13,835 nucleotides of DNA from CAINDI01 sp037127585 (GTDB lineage: Bacteria; Verrucomicrobiota; Verrucomicrobiia; Palsa-1439): NCBI GenBank assembly GCA_037127585.1, contig JBAXYB010000077.1, positions 1 through 13,835 of the forward strand, written 5' to 3'. The position numbers were made by a program, and so were the translations under genes. The notes under the pieces are model-generated. The model was given only the letters and a program-made list of their open reading frames with translations, made no database searches and was not told the DNA's origin. Shown piece after piece: positions 1 to 6,906 of the stretch (the stretch's first letter is position 1; each line of letters opens with the position of its first letter).

Positions 1-191
1 GAACCGTAGCGGTGCCGGTCGAAGGGAATGAGTTCGTCAATGACCGGGCATTTTTTCAGGAGCGAGGCGAAGGTGGTGTTGACGAGCCACGCGATGTGGG
101 CGGTCGGGTACCGGCGGCGGATGAGGTTGACGGTCGGGAGGGCGTGGATGATGTCGCCTAGGCTGCTCGGTTTGAGAATCAGGATCCGCAT
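1..191 (-). CDS. GT9 (ADP-heptose:LPS heptosyltransferase-like), N-terminal part only
   Basis: The first 63 codons of a protein that leaves the window at position 1. It opens with MRILILKPSSLGDIIHALP, then an R-rich helix (LIRRRYP) and a strand (AHIAWLVN). This is the hallmark N-terminus of glycosyltransferase family 9, the WaaC/WaaF/WaaQ heptosyltransferases: beta1, the S-L-G-D loop, and the helix that binds the acceptor side. These enzymes move heptose from ADP-heptose to lipid A-Kdo or core sugars on the cytoplasmic face of the inner membrane. The ATG at 191-189 lies 3 bases after the phosphoesterase stop, so it is the last visible gene of the operon that starts at 3760. The C-terminal nucleotide-sugar domain is outside the window, so donor and exact step (I, II or III) cannot be decided. 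Confidence 0.85.
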   Translation of the reverse strand, partial: MRILILKPSSLGDIIHALPTVNLIRRRYPTAHIAWLVNTTFASLLKKCPVIDELIPFDRHRYG

Positions 192-194
192 GGC

Positions 195-920
195 CTACCG
201 GCCGTGCTCGAGCCGGTCGGCGAGGGTTGGCGGCAGGCCGGCAGCGCGGATTTTCTGTTGGGTGGTGCCGATATCGTAGTCGACCCGGTGGAGTTCGATG
301 ATGTTGTTGATGAGGTCGTAGGTGCAGTAGGCCGCTTTGGGATTGCGGTCGCGGGGCTGCCCGATGGAGCCGACGTTGATGAAGTATTTGCGGCCGACTT
401 CGATTTTGATTTTGGTGTAGAGGCCGCCTTGGATGCCGGTCGGACCACGGACAAAACCGATGGGGACGTGGGTGTGGCCGTTGAAGCAGACGGGGGTGTG
501 TTGGTAGCTGAAGCTGGAGGAGGCGGCGAGTTTGTCGAAGACGTAGGCCCATTTTTCCGGCAAGTCGAGCGTGGCGTGGACGATGGTGAAACCTTCGACG
601 GGGCGGCTGTATTTCAGGTTCCGCAGCCAGGTGCGTTGTTCTTCGCTGAGTTGTTTGCGGGTCCATTTAATGGCGTCGGCGGCCATCGGATTAAAGCCGG
701 TCAGGTCGATGTCGCTGGCGCAGTATTCGTCGTGGTTGCCGATGACGGTCGGGCAATTCAACGCGCGCACGGTTTCGAGGCATTCGAGGGGATTCGGACC
801 GTAACCAACAATGTCGCCGAGGCAGACGTAGTGCGTGCACTGTTGGGCCTTGGTATCGGCGAGGACGACCTGCAAAGCTTCGAGGTTGCTATGGATATCG
901 CTTAGGATGGCAAATTTCAT
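195..920 (-). CDS. Calcineurin-like metallophosphoesterase (YfcE/MJ0936-like)
   Basis: A 241-residue cytoplasmic protein with every block of the small two-metal phosphoesterase family: DIHSN (metal ligands D8 and H10), GDIVGYGP (D36), GNHD (N62, H63), H115 in IVHAT, and GHTH (H149, H151), followed by NVGSIGQPRD near 182-191. All metal ligands are present, so it should be active. Family members hydrolyse phosphodiesters or phosphomonoesters, usually with Mn or Ni, and the physiological substrate is seldom known; the sequence does not give it. The ATG overlaps the TGA of the upstream gene (ATGA, 917-920), and the next gene starts 3 bases after its stop, so it is translated as part of the operon. 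A role in LPS or ABC-transporter biology is suggested only by position. Confidence 0.9.
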   Translation of the reverse strand: MKFAILSDIHSNLEALQVVLADTKAQQCTHYVCLGDIVGYGPNPLECLETVRALNCPTVIGNHDEYCASDIDLTGFNPMAADAIKWTRKQLSEEQRTWLRNLKYSRPVEGFTIVHATLDLPEKWAYVFDKLAASSSFSYQHTPVCFNGHTHVPIGFVRGPTGIQGGLYTKIKIEVGRKYFINVGSIGQPRDRNPKAAYCTYDLINNIIELHRVDYDIGTTQQKIRAAGLPPTLADRLEHGR

Positions 921-1732
921 TTGGCTGTCACCTTAGGGAATAGCCGGGATGAGGTCGGAATGTCGAGCCGATCTTCGAGACGCCGAATTTCGCGTTCGAC
1001 GATGGCGCGGTCGAGGTTGTTGCGGATGCGGCGATCTGCCCGCCAGATTTTGTTGCACCAGTAGTCGTAAGCCGCCCGGAGGTCGCCAGATTTTTCGAGA
1101 CACCGGGCAACGTCGCGCGCGATATAGACCGGCGCATTCGGGTACTCGCTGGCTTTGTCGAAGAGTTCAGCGGCTTTGGCGTACTCCGCTTTCTCACAGG
1201 CAGGATAGCCACCGCAATCGCGCCTGAGTTTCTGTTCGTGGAGCCAGCCGAGCTTGAAATAGAGGTCGAACCGGTTGGGGATGTTTTGCACGCCGCGCTC
1301 AAGGAAGGCCCGGCCACGCTGATGCCAGTAGCGTTCACGGGTGAGGGCTTGCGCAACGGTCGAGTCATTGGTGCCGATGCGTTCGGCGTACGCGATGTTC
1401 CAAGCCATATGCCACGCGCCGGAATCCCAGAAGAAGGTCGAGCGCGGCTGAAGTTTGGCGGTGTTCTCGATGCATTCGGCTTGCTTGAACCACTGCCGTT
1501 TCTCCCAGAAGTCGTGACCCCGAATCCAAATAAAATCCGCCGCCACACCGCGAAACCCGGCCAGCAACGCGATCGCCAACCCCTGCCCGATCTGGTCGCG
1601 GATCTCCCGTGTTACCGGCGACCCGCCGTACTGGAGTTGCCGGCGTTCGCTCTCGATTTGGTGCTGGAGCGGCAACAGCGCCCACGCCGGGACGGCGATG
1701 AGCAGGGCGGCATAAAGGCGGGCGCGCACCAT
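917..1732 (-). CDS. Membrane-anchored, helical-repeat-like protein of unknown function
   Basis: 271 residues. A hydrophobic N-terminal segment (about 4-22, ARLYAALLIAVPAWALLPL) looks like an uncleaved anchor, and a second apolar stretch (50-70) carries GFRGVAADFIWIRGHDFW. After that comes a mostly helical soluble part with LQPRSTFFWDSGAWHMAWN (95-112) and two stretches that resemble degenerate TPR units (about 153-200 and 201-230). I cannot name a function. The FRG-ADFIW and LQPR-FW-WHMAWN blocks look like a conserved family signature, from memory and not from a search. I chose the ATG at 1732, one base after the permease stop at 1734; an upstream in-frame start at 1780 would run back through the permease end. 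Its TGA overlaps the phosphoesterase ATG. Context points to a partner of the ABC transporter. Confidence 0.75.
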   Translation of the reverse strand: MVRARLYAALLIAVPAWALLPLQHQIESERRQLQYGGSPVTREIRDQIGQGLAIALLAGFRGVAADFIWIRGHDFWEKRQWFKQAECIENTAKLQPRSTFFWDSGAWHMAWNIAYAERIGTNDSTVAQALTRERYWHQRGRAFLERGVQNIPNRFDLYFKLGWLHEQKLRRDCGGYPACEKAEYAKAAELFDKASEYPNAPVYIARDVARCLEKSGDLRAAYDYWCNKIWRADRRIRNNLDRAIVEREIRRLEDRLDIPTSSRLFPKVTAK

Positions 1733-1733
1733 G

Positions 1734-2627
1734 TCAGATTTCCCGGCTCGCAAAAATGAGGTGTGCCGCGCCGACGACACAGCTCAGGTAAACCACGCCG
1801 TACGCCGCGACCTTGCCGACGTGCGGCCAGGGGATGACGTTGCCGAGAATGATGTCGTCCGCCACGTTAAACATCCCGAGATCGGGAATCACCCCGAGCA
1901 AGTACGTCACGATCGTATGCGCTTGCCACGCCTCCTTGGCGATCCCGACGAGGTGACCGGCAAAGAACACCAGCAATGCGACCGCGACATTAAAAACCAT
2001 CGACGTCGAAAACGTCGAGACGAACAACGTGATGGCCGCGAGCAAACACAGCTTCACAAAGATCAGCAGGATCCCTTTCACGATATCCGGGTCATAGGCT
2101 TCGTCGTGAATCTTCACGACTAGCTCCTGGGCCTTTTGCTTCTCCGTGTCCGAACCGGCCGCGGTCACTTCCGCCTTGGCCGACTTCGATAACCGCACTT
2201 CTTTGAAAGCCAGGACCGCCAGAAACATCAACGACATCAAGAGCACACTCACGAATGTGAGCAAGACGGTGCCGAAATACTTCCCGAGCAGGAATTCAAA
2301 CCGGCGCACGGGCTTCGAAAGAATCGTGTAAATCGTCCGGTTCTCCAGCTCGTTCGGCAACAGCATCGCGGTCCCGACGATGGCGATCAACATGCCGATG
2401 ACCGACAACGCGCCGAAGCACGTGTCCTTGATCGACTTCAATTCATAACTCGCCACCGCCGCCACGTCTTCCCCCAGCGAAAATTCCGCGAAGAAGCTCG
2501 CGCTCGCGATGATGACCAGAGCGAAGATCAACAGGATGTTGAACACTTTTTGCCGCACCGACTCGGTAAACGTGTTACCGGCGATGGTCCAGACGCGGGC
2601 TAATGAAAATCCGACGCGCTCAGTCAT
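1734..2627 (-). CDS. ABC-2 type transporter permease
   Basis: 297-residue integral membrane protein with about six membrane segments (roughly 29-48, 70-90, 115-140, 184-204, 208-228, 270-293). The cytoplasmic signature ENRTIYTILSKPVRRFEFLLGK (95-116) is typical of ABC-2 permeases of the NosY/multicopper-maturation type, where it meets the ATPase. A polar, charged loop (about 142-183) between segments 3 and 4 is probably extracytoplasmic. The ATG at 2627 lies inside the end of the ATPase gene, whose stop is at 2622-2620, an 8-base overlap, so the pair is translated together. The longer in-frame opening to 2744 is only the antisense-like extension across the ATPase tail. Substrate is unknown; ABC-2 permeases export lipids, glycans, drugs or proteins. 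Confidence 0.88.
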   Translation of the reverse strand: MTERVGFSLARVWTIAGNTFTESVRQKVFNILLIFALVIIASASFFAEFSLGEDVAAVASYELKSIKDTCFGALSVIGMLIAIVGTAMLLPNELENRTIYTILSKPVRRFEFLLGKYFGTVLLTFVSVLLMSLMFLAVLAFKEVRLSKSAKAEVTAAGSDTEKQKAQELVVKIHDEAYDPDIVKGILLIFVKLCLLAAITLFVSTFSTSMVFNVAVALLVFFAGHLVGIAKEAWQAHTIVTYLLGVIPDLGMFNVADDIILGNVIPWPHVGKVAAYGVVYLSCVVGAAHLIFASREI

Positions 2628-3483
2628 GGTGGCCGGCCCCCCGTTCGTCTTTGCGGACCGCATCGAGGAACAACGTCTCGAGCGTCGTCTGCGGATGTTC
2701 GACGTTGACGACTGTCGCCCCCGCCGCCCGGGCGGCGTCTTCAATCTGCCCGCGCGCCACCGCCGGTAACCCTTCGAGCGTGAAACTGAGCCGGCGTTGG
2801 TCGCTGATCAATTGGTTCACGTCGCCTTCCAGAATGAGCTGGCCGAGATTGAGCACGCCGATCCGGTCGCACACGTCCTGGACTTGCGCGAGCAAATGCG
2901 ATGACAACAAAACTGTTTTTCCCATTTTCTTTAACCGTAGAATCAGATCGCGAATATCCCGACTCCCAATCGGATCCACGCCGGCCGTCGGTTCGTCGAG
3001 CATCAGCAACTGCGGATCGTGAATCAACGCCTGCGCCAGTCCGATCCGTTGCAACATGCCCTTCGAATACCCAGACAACCGCCGGTCGCGCGCGGTGGTC
3101 AAGCCAACCAAGTCAATGAGTTCATCGATCCGTTTTTTCAATGCCGCGCCGCGAATGCCGCAGAGTTGCCCGTAGAACTCCAAGGTCTCGGCCCCGGTCA
3201 AATATTTGTAGAAGTACGGATTCTCCGGTAAGAACCCGACATGCAACCGGGACTCGACCTTCGTTGACGGCACATCGAAAATCCAAGCCGCCCCATCGGT
3301 CGGTGAGACCAAATCTAAAATACACTTAAGCGTGGTGCTTTTGCCGGAGCCGTTGGGACCGAGCAGGCCGTAAACTTCGCCTTCGCGGACATGCAGGTTC
3401 AATCGTTCCAGAGCGAGGAACCGCCCTTTGCGCCAGCCTAGGTTGTATTTTTTGGTCAGACCTTCGGTTCGGATCGCGTCCAT
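2620..3483 (-). CDS. ABC transporter ATP-binding protein (ABC-2/NatA-like)
   Basis: 287 residues with a complete nucleotide-binding domain: Walker A GPNGSGKST (42-50), a Q-loop region LPENPYFY (85-92) that carries Glu where Gln is usual, a common variation in ABC-2 exporters, signature LSGYSKGMLQR (136-146), Walker B LLMLDEPTAG (159-168), D-loop GVDP, and H-loop SSHLL (H196). The C-terminal 60 residues form the small domain often seen in ABC-2 ATPases. It powers the permease encoded immediately downstream. The ATG at 3483 is one base past the acylphosphatase stop and gives the conserved start MDAIRTEGLTKKYN; an in-frame start at 3516 would only add residues antiquated by the upstream gene's tail. 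Cytoplasmic, membrane-associated dimer expected. Confidence 0.93.
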   Translation of the reverse strand: MDAIRTEGLTKKYNLGWRKGRFLALERLNLHVREGEVYGLLGPNGSGKSTTLKCILDLVSPTDGAAWIFDVPSTKVESRLHVGFLPENPYFYKYLTGAETLEFYGQLCGIRGAALKKRIDELIDLVGLTTARDRRLSGYSKGMLQRIGLAQALIHDPQLLMLDEPTAGVDPIGSRDIRDLILRLKKMGKTVLLSSHLLAQVQDVCDRIGVLNLGQLILEGDVNQLISDQRRLSFTLEGLPAVARGQIEDAARAAGATVVNVEHPQTTLETLFLDAVRKDERGAGHHD

Positions 3484-3484
3484 T

Positions 3485-3760
3485 TTAGTGCTGCACCTCG
3501 AATTTTTTGAATTCACTGCTGGCCGGTTGCCACGTCACGTCTTCGCCGCGAATGTAATTGCCGAGTTGCGAATCGCGCAAGCCCTGCAAAAACGCTTGGG
3601 CCTCGGTTTCCTCCGCTTCCGCGACCAATTCGACACGGCCGTCTGGTAGATTCCGGACAAATCCGGTCACTTCAAAGCCGCACGCGACCTCCCGCGCACT
3701 GTAACGAAAACCAACCCCCTGCACTCGGCCAGTATAAAAGACGTGCACACGCTTTCGCAT
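3485..3760 (-). CDS. acyP: Acylphosphatase
   Basis: 91 residues, the usual size of the family. It has the phosphate-binding loop GRVQGVGFR (11-19) with catalytic Arg19 and the second motif VRNLPDGRVEL (35-45) with catalytic Asn37, so it should be active. Acylphosphatases hydrolyse acyl phosphates such as acetyl phosphate or 1,3-bisphosphoglycerate in the cytoplasm; the true biological role in bacteria is unclear. The ATG at 3760 starts MRKRVHVFYTG and fits the family; an upstream TTG at 3802 would lie inside the predicted -35 box and is rejected. It is the first gene of the minus-strand operon, ending one base before the ABC ATPase start. Why a small housekeeping hydrolase leads a transporter operon is not explained by the sequence. 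Confidence 0.92.
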   Translation of the reverse strand: MRKRVHVFYTGRVQGVGFRYSAREVACGFEVTGFVRNLPDGRVELVAEAEETEAQAFLQGLRDSQLGNYIRGEDVTWQPASSEFKKFEVQH

Positions 3761-3773
3761 TTCTAGTTTTGCG

Positions 3774-3802
3774 AGACTAACGGGAAAGCCCGGGCAGGTC
3801 AA
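3774..3802 (-). promoter_or_regulatory. Candidate sigma-70 promoter of the acyP-ABC operon
   Basis: On the minus strand TTGACC (3802-3797) is followed after exactly 17 bases by TAGTCT (3779-3774), a good match to a housekeeping promoter. Transcription would begin around 3767, only some 5 to 10 bases before the acyP ATG at 3760, with no Shine-Dalgarno sequence between, so the mRNA would be nearly leaderless. This is pattern recognition without a scoring model. Confidence 0.45.
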
Positions 3803-3838
3803 GTGACTGGCACCGCGCTAGCTATTCAGAGCAACTCG

Positions 3839-4555
3839 ATGCGCAAATTGATTATTCTCGCCGCCATTTGCTTGGCTACCGGCTCGGTCCTGGCCGCCGC
3901 ACAATGGCAGACTCTCACCGGCTGCAAACTCAGTCGCAATGAAGCGAATGATGGCGACAGCTTCCACGTCGAGCACAACGGCCACGAATATATTTTCCGG
4001 CTCTATTACGTCGACGCGCCGGAAGTCGAAGATGATTTTCCAGACCGGGTTGCGGAACAAGCCAAGTATTTCAACATTTCTCATCGGCGGGCGCTTGAGG
4101 TCGGACGGGCGGCCGCCCGGTTCACAGCCCGGCAACTCAACGACCACTTCACCGTGATCACCCGGTGGGACGATGCCCGCGGCCGCAGCAAGCTGCCGCG
4201 GGACTACGCTTTCATCATCACAGGCGAAAAGAAAGATCTCGGTCAGTTGCTCGTGCAAAATGGGTTGGCCCGTGTTTTCGGGGAGAAAGCGGTACCGCCA
4301 GATGGCGCGACTACCAAGTTCGTGGAACAGAAACTCAACGCCCTAGAACGCCAAGCCAAGACCGCACATCTCGGTGGTTGGTCAGCCGTCAACTCAACGA
4401 TCAACAGCGACACCACGCTGGCCAACACTCAGCCGCGCCGGCTTTGCTCCGCCAGCGGGGAACGCCACAACAGCCGGTGTCCGCTCTTCAACGCCGCCGG
4501 TAATCGCGATTGTTCAGCCGACGAAGGTCGGCCGTGCCGGCTCTGCGGCGGGTGA
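3839..4555 (+). CDS. Secreted thermonuclease (SNase-like) with cysteine-rich C-terminal tail
   Basis: 238 residues. A signal peptide (MRKLIILAAICLATGSVLA, 1-19) precedes a staphylococcal-nuclease fold. Alignment by eye places D40 (in DGDSF), R54, D59 and E62 (VDAPE), and R121 (LPRDYAFI) at the catalytic positions equal to Asp21, Arg35, Asp40, Glu43 and Arg87 of the S. aureus enzyme. LLVQNGLARVFG (137-148) is the usual late SNase motif. After a linker, residues 200-238 carry RHNSRC, a further Cys, and EGRPCRLCGG: four or five cysteines that could bind zinc or form disulfides. Expected to cut DNA or RNA outside the cytoplasm. The ATG at 3839 gives the clean signal peptide; a start at 3803 would bury it. 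Its stop is one base from the convergent gene's stop. Confidence 0.88.
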   Translation: MRKLIILAAICLATGSVLAAAQWQTLTGCKLSRNEANDGDSFHVEHNGHEYIFRLYYVDAPEVEDDFPDRVAEQAKYFNISHRRALEVGRAAARFTARQLNDHFTVITRWDDARGRSKLPRDYAFIITGEKKDLGQLLVQNGLARVFGEKAVPPDGATTKFVEQKLNALERQAKTAHLGGWSAVNSTINSDTTLANTQPRRLCSASGERHNSRCPLFNAAGNRDCSADEGRPCRLCGG

Positions 4556-4556
4556 A

Positions 4557-5174
4557 TTACTTCGTCAAACGGGCGAGATGGATTTCGTTCTTCAGGATTT
4601 CGCCGGTCTCGGCACTCAGTTCAGCGCCGCCAACCCAAGCTTCAAGACTGGGTTTTGACCGCGACCGCGCCTTCACGCGCACCTGCCAGATCGGCGGCAC
4701 ATCGCCATCGCTGAGTTTCTTCAAGACCATTTTGGCGTCGGTGATCTGCACGTTGTTCATGCCGGGCAGGGCGGCCACTTTGGCCAAGGCATCCGTCGAA
4801 TCGAGTTTCCAGCGCGCAAGATTGAAGACTTCCGCCGCGTCGTAGCCGGAAAAGTTCCGGAAGAACCGGGACCAGCGGGCATCGTCAACAATCCGCATCG
4901 CCCCACCAATACTGATCACGACGCCATCTTTAACGCGGATCACGGTACCGTTGTTGGCGCGGTTGGAATCGTAAAACGTCACGTCCCATTGGCGAGGGCG
5001 GAGGTCGCTGTCGGTTTCGGCGCCCTCCATGCGAATCACTTGATTCTGCGAGCCGGATTGAAACTTGGCATTGGCGAGTTCGAGGGCCTTCTTGGCCGTC
5101 GGCACATCCGCGGCCTGAGCGGCGGTCAGGGTCATTGTCAAAGCGCAGAGCGAACAGGTTATCCACATCTTCAT
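4557..5174 (-). CDS. Secreted protein of unknown function, PepSY-like
   Basis: 205 residues with a clear signal peptide (MKMWITCSLCALTMTLTAAQA, likely cleaved after AQA at 21). The mature part shows two similar alpha-plus-beta units: a helix (TAKKALELANAKF) followed by QWDVTFYDS and TVIRVKDGVVISI, and later a helix (STDALAKVAAL) followed by IWQVRVKAR and ELSAETGEIL. This helix-strand-turn order with W-x-V and a final G-E-I resembles tandem PepSY domains, which bind or inhibit peptidases or act as chaperone-like lids; this is an inference from pattern alone. The start ATG at 5174 has AAGG about eight bases upstream. It lies 19 bases downstream of tRNA-Pro and may share its transcript. Function not identified. 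Confidence 0.72.
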   Translation of the reverse strand: MKMWITCSLCALTMTLTAAQAADVPTAKKALELANAKFQSGSQNQVIRMEGAETDSDLRPRQWDVTFYDSNRANNGTVIRVKDGVVISIGGAMRIVDDARWSRFFRNFSGYDAAEVFNLARWKLDSTDALAKVAALPGMNNVQITDAKMVLKKLSDGDVPPIWQVRVKARSRSKPSLEAWVGGAELSAETGEILKNEIHLARLTK

Positions 5175-5193
5175 AATATTTACCTTGGGGAAA

Positions 5194-5270
5194 TGGTCGG
5201 GACGGCGGGATTTGAACCCGCGACCTCTTGGTCCCGAACCAAGCGCGCTACCAAACTGCGCTACGTCCCG
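5194..5270 (-). tRNA. tRNA-Pro (anticodon CGG), CCA encoded
   Basis: A 77-base cloverleaf on the minus strand: acceptor stem CGGGACG pairing with CGTCCCG, D-arm GCGC...GCGC with GGTA loop, anticodon stem CTTGG/CCAAG around loop TTCGGGA (anticodon CGG, codon CCG), T-arm GCGGG-TTCAAAT-CCCGC, discriminator A and a genome-encoded CCA at 5196-5194. It sits 20 bases after the dedA stop and 19 before the next start, so it may be cut out of an mRNA; no convincing promoter of its own was seen. Confidence 0.97.
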
Positions 5271-5290
5271 GATCCGACTCTGCTACTTAA

Positions 5291-5926
5291 TCACACTTTC
5301 CTGCGCGCACGCAAGAACTCAATCACCATCGGCAGGATGGATAAAATGATAATCGCCAACTCGACGAGCCCGAAATGCTTCTGCACGAACTCTAACTGCC
5401 CAAACCAGTACCCACCCAAAATAAACAGCACCACCCAAATAACTCCGCCAATGATGTTATACGCCAGGAACTTTCCGTACGTCATACTGCCAATCCCGGC
5501 CACGAACGGCGCAAACGTCCGCACAATCGGCACAAACCGGCACAGGATAATCGTCTCGCCGCCGTACTTTTCGTAGAACGCATGCGTCCGCTCGAGGTAT
5601 TCTTTCTTGATTACCCGCGGATATTTCTCCGCCAACCGGGGTCCGAAGAAATGCCCAATCGTATAATTGACCGTGTCGCCGAGGATCGCTGCCACCGTCA
5701 GCAGGACAATCAACCACACCGGACTCAACGCCGTCGTGGCCGACAGCGCCCCCGCGGCAAACAATAATGAATCCCCCGGCAAGATCGGCGTCACTACCAA
5801 CCCGGTTTCACAGAAGATAATCAGAAACAAAATCGCGTACGTCCACGTCCCGTAATCCTGAATCACCACGGCCAAATGTTTGTCGAGATGCAGAAACAGG
5901 TCGATGAGTTGTTTGAGCAGTTCCAT
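5291..5926 (-). CDS. DedA-family membrane protein (VTT domain)
   Basis: 211 residues, a usual DedA length, with several hydrophobic segments and both re-entrant-loop signatures: FCETGLVVTPILPGDSLLF (38-56, including E40 and PGD) and CRFVPIVRTFAPFVAGIGSM (129-148, with R130 and R136 and the AG pair). DedA/VTT proteins move lipids across the inner membrane; some members recycle undecaprenyl phosphate (UptA) and others handle phosphatidylethanolamine or support proton-motive force and drug resistance. Substrate cannot be read from sequence. It follows the LpxL-like gene by 37 bases on the same strand, with no obvious Shine-Dalgarno before its ATG, and precedes tRNA-Pro by 20 bases. The context of lipid glycosylation and acylation favours a lipid-carrier role. 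Confidence 0.93.
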   Translation of the reverse strand: MELLKQLIDLFLHLDKHLAVVIQDYGTWTYAILFLIIFCETGLVVTPILPGDSLLFAAGALSATTALSPVWLIVLLTVAAILGDTVNYTIGHFFGPRLAEKYPRVIKKEYLERTHAFYEKYGGETIILCRFVPIVRTFAPFVAGIGSMTYGKFLAYNIIGGVIWVVLFILGGYWFGQLEFVQKHFGLVELAIIILSILPMVIEFLRARRKV

Positions 5927-5964
5927 AGAAGGCCGCAGTGTGTATCACGGCCAATACTGCTTGG

Positions 5965-6906
5965 CTAGTTTGAAAAGCGGCGAGGCTCGTCTTCAGCTTT
6001 TGCCCCGAACGCCGCCACGGCCGCGAGCCGCCGGTCACCCTCGACGTCCCATAGATCGTGAAAGAGGTACCACTGTTCGCTATGGGCGCGGATGACTTTC
6101 TCCAACTCGCCGGCAATGCGATTCATCACATCGGCCACCGTGTCGTGCTGCCGGTCGACCCAGATCGGTTCCCCGAGCACATAGGCAAACTTGTCACCTT
6201 CCACCCGCACCATAAACACCGGCAAGATCGGCGCGCCGGTCGTCAACGCGAGCTTGGCCGGACCATCAGGCAACCGGGCGGGCTGGCCAAAGAAATTCAC
6301 CGTGTGCCGGCCCCCGGTATAATCGCGATCGCCAAGCACCGCGACGATTTCATTCCGCCGCAACGCCGCAATACATTCCCGAGCCGCCCGGCCGAACGGA
6401 ATTGGAATGATCCCACGATTTGTCCGGTAGCTTTGGTATAGCGCGTTGAGCTGCGGGTCGGGTTGCCAGAGCGCGACGGCGTTAATGGGATAACCCCGCT
6501 GGGCTAGCACGGCCGCCCCGAGTTCCCAATTGCCGAGATGCGCGCTCAGAGTGATCAGCCCCTTCCCTTTCGCGAGCAAATCATCAAACACCTGCGGAAC
6601 GATGCCGAAGTTGACCAGCCGGTCGGCACGCTCCCGACTCAGATGGAGGAAGTGAAAAAAGTCGACAAGGTACTTGGCGAAGTTTAGAAAATTTTCGCGG
6701 GCCAAGGCTCGCAGCGCACGCGGCGACAGCGCGGTCCCGCTGTACTGGTGAATCCGGCGGAGGTTGTTGATGACGCATTCCCGGCCGCGGCGGTCGCAGA
6801 GCAGGTAAAGATCCGCGCCCCGGCGGGCAATGCCGTAGCCCATCTGCCGCGGCATGACCCGCGCAATCGACTCGGCCAACTTCATCTGCAGATACTTGAG
6901 GCTCAT
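5965..6906 (-). CDS. LpxL/HtrB-family lysophospholipid or lipid A acyltransferase
   Basis: 313 residues. The catalytic block is SAHLGNWELGA (121-131), the H-x4-E motif of the family with H123 and E128. Further signatures are PIPFGRAARECIAALRR (168-184), VLGDRDYTGGRHTVNFFGQPARLPDGPAKLALTTGAPILPVF (190-231, read here in parts), and EQWYLFHDLW (277-286), all in the order of LpxL/LpxM late acyltransferases. Such enzymes add a fatty acyl chain, often lauroyl or myristoyl from acyl-ACP, to lipid A or similar glycolipids at the inner membrane. The ATG at 6906 overlaps the stop of the glycosyltransferase gene (ATGA, 6903-6906), so the two are coupled. The adjacent glycosyltransferase suggests the acceptor could be a glycolipid other than classical lipid A. 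Confidence 0.9.
   Translation of the reverse strand: MSLKYLQMKLAESIARVMPRQMGYGIARRGADLYLLCDRRGRECVINNLRRIHQYSGTALSPRALRALARENFLNFAKYLVDFFHFLHLSRERADRLVNFGIVPQVFDDLLAKGKGLITLSAHLGNWELGAAVLAQRGYPINAVALWQPDPQLNALYQSYRTNRGIIPIPFGRAARECIAALRRNEIVAVLGDRDYTGGRHTVNFFGQPARLPDGPAKLALTTGAPILPVFMVRVEGDKFAYVLGEPIWVDRQHDTVADVMNRIAGELEKVIRAHSEQWYLFHDLWDVEGDRRLAAVAAFGAKAEDEPRRFSN

Noticed and set aside
204..905. Long plus-strand open frame opposite the phosphoesterase
   Set aside because: Antisense shadow caused by C-ending codons on the minus strand; acidic low-complexity product, while the minus frame has all metal motifs.
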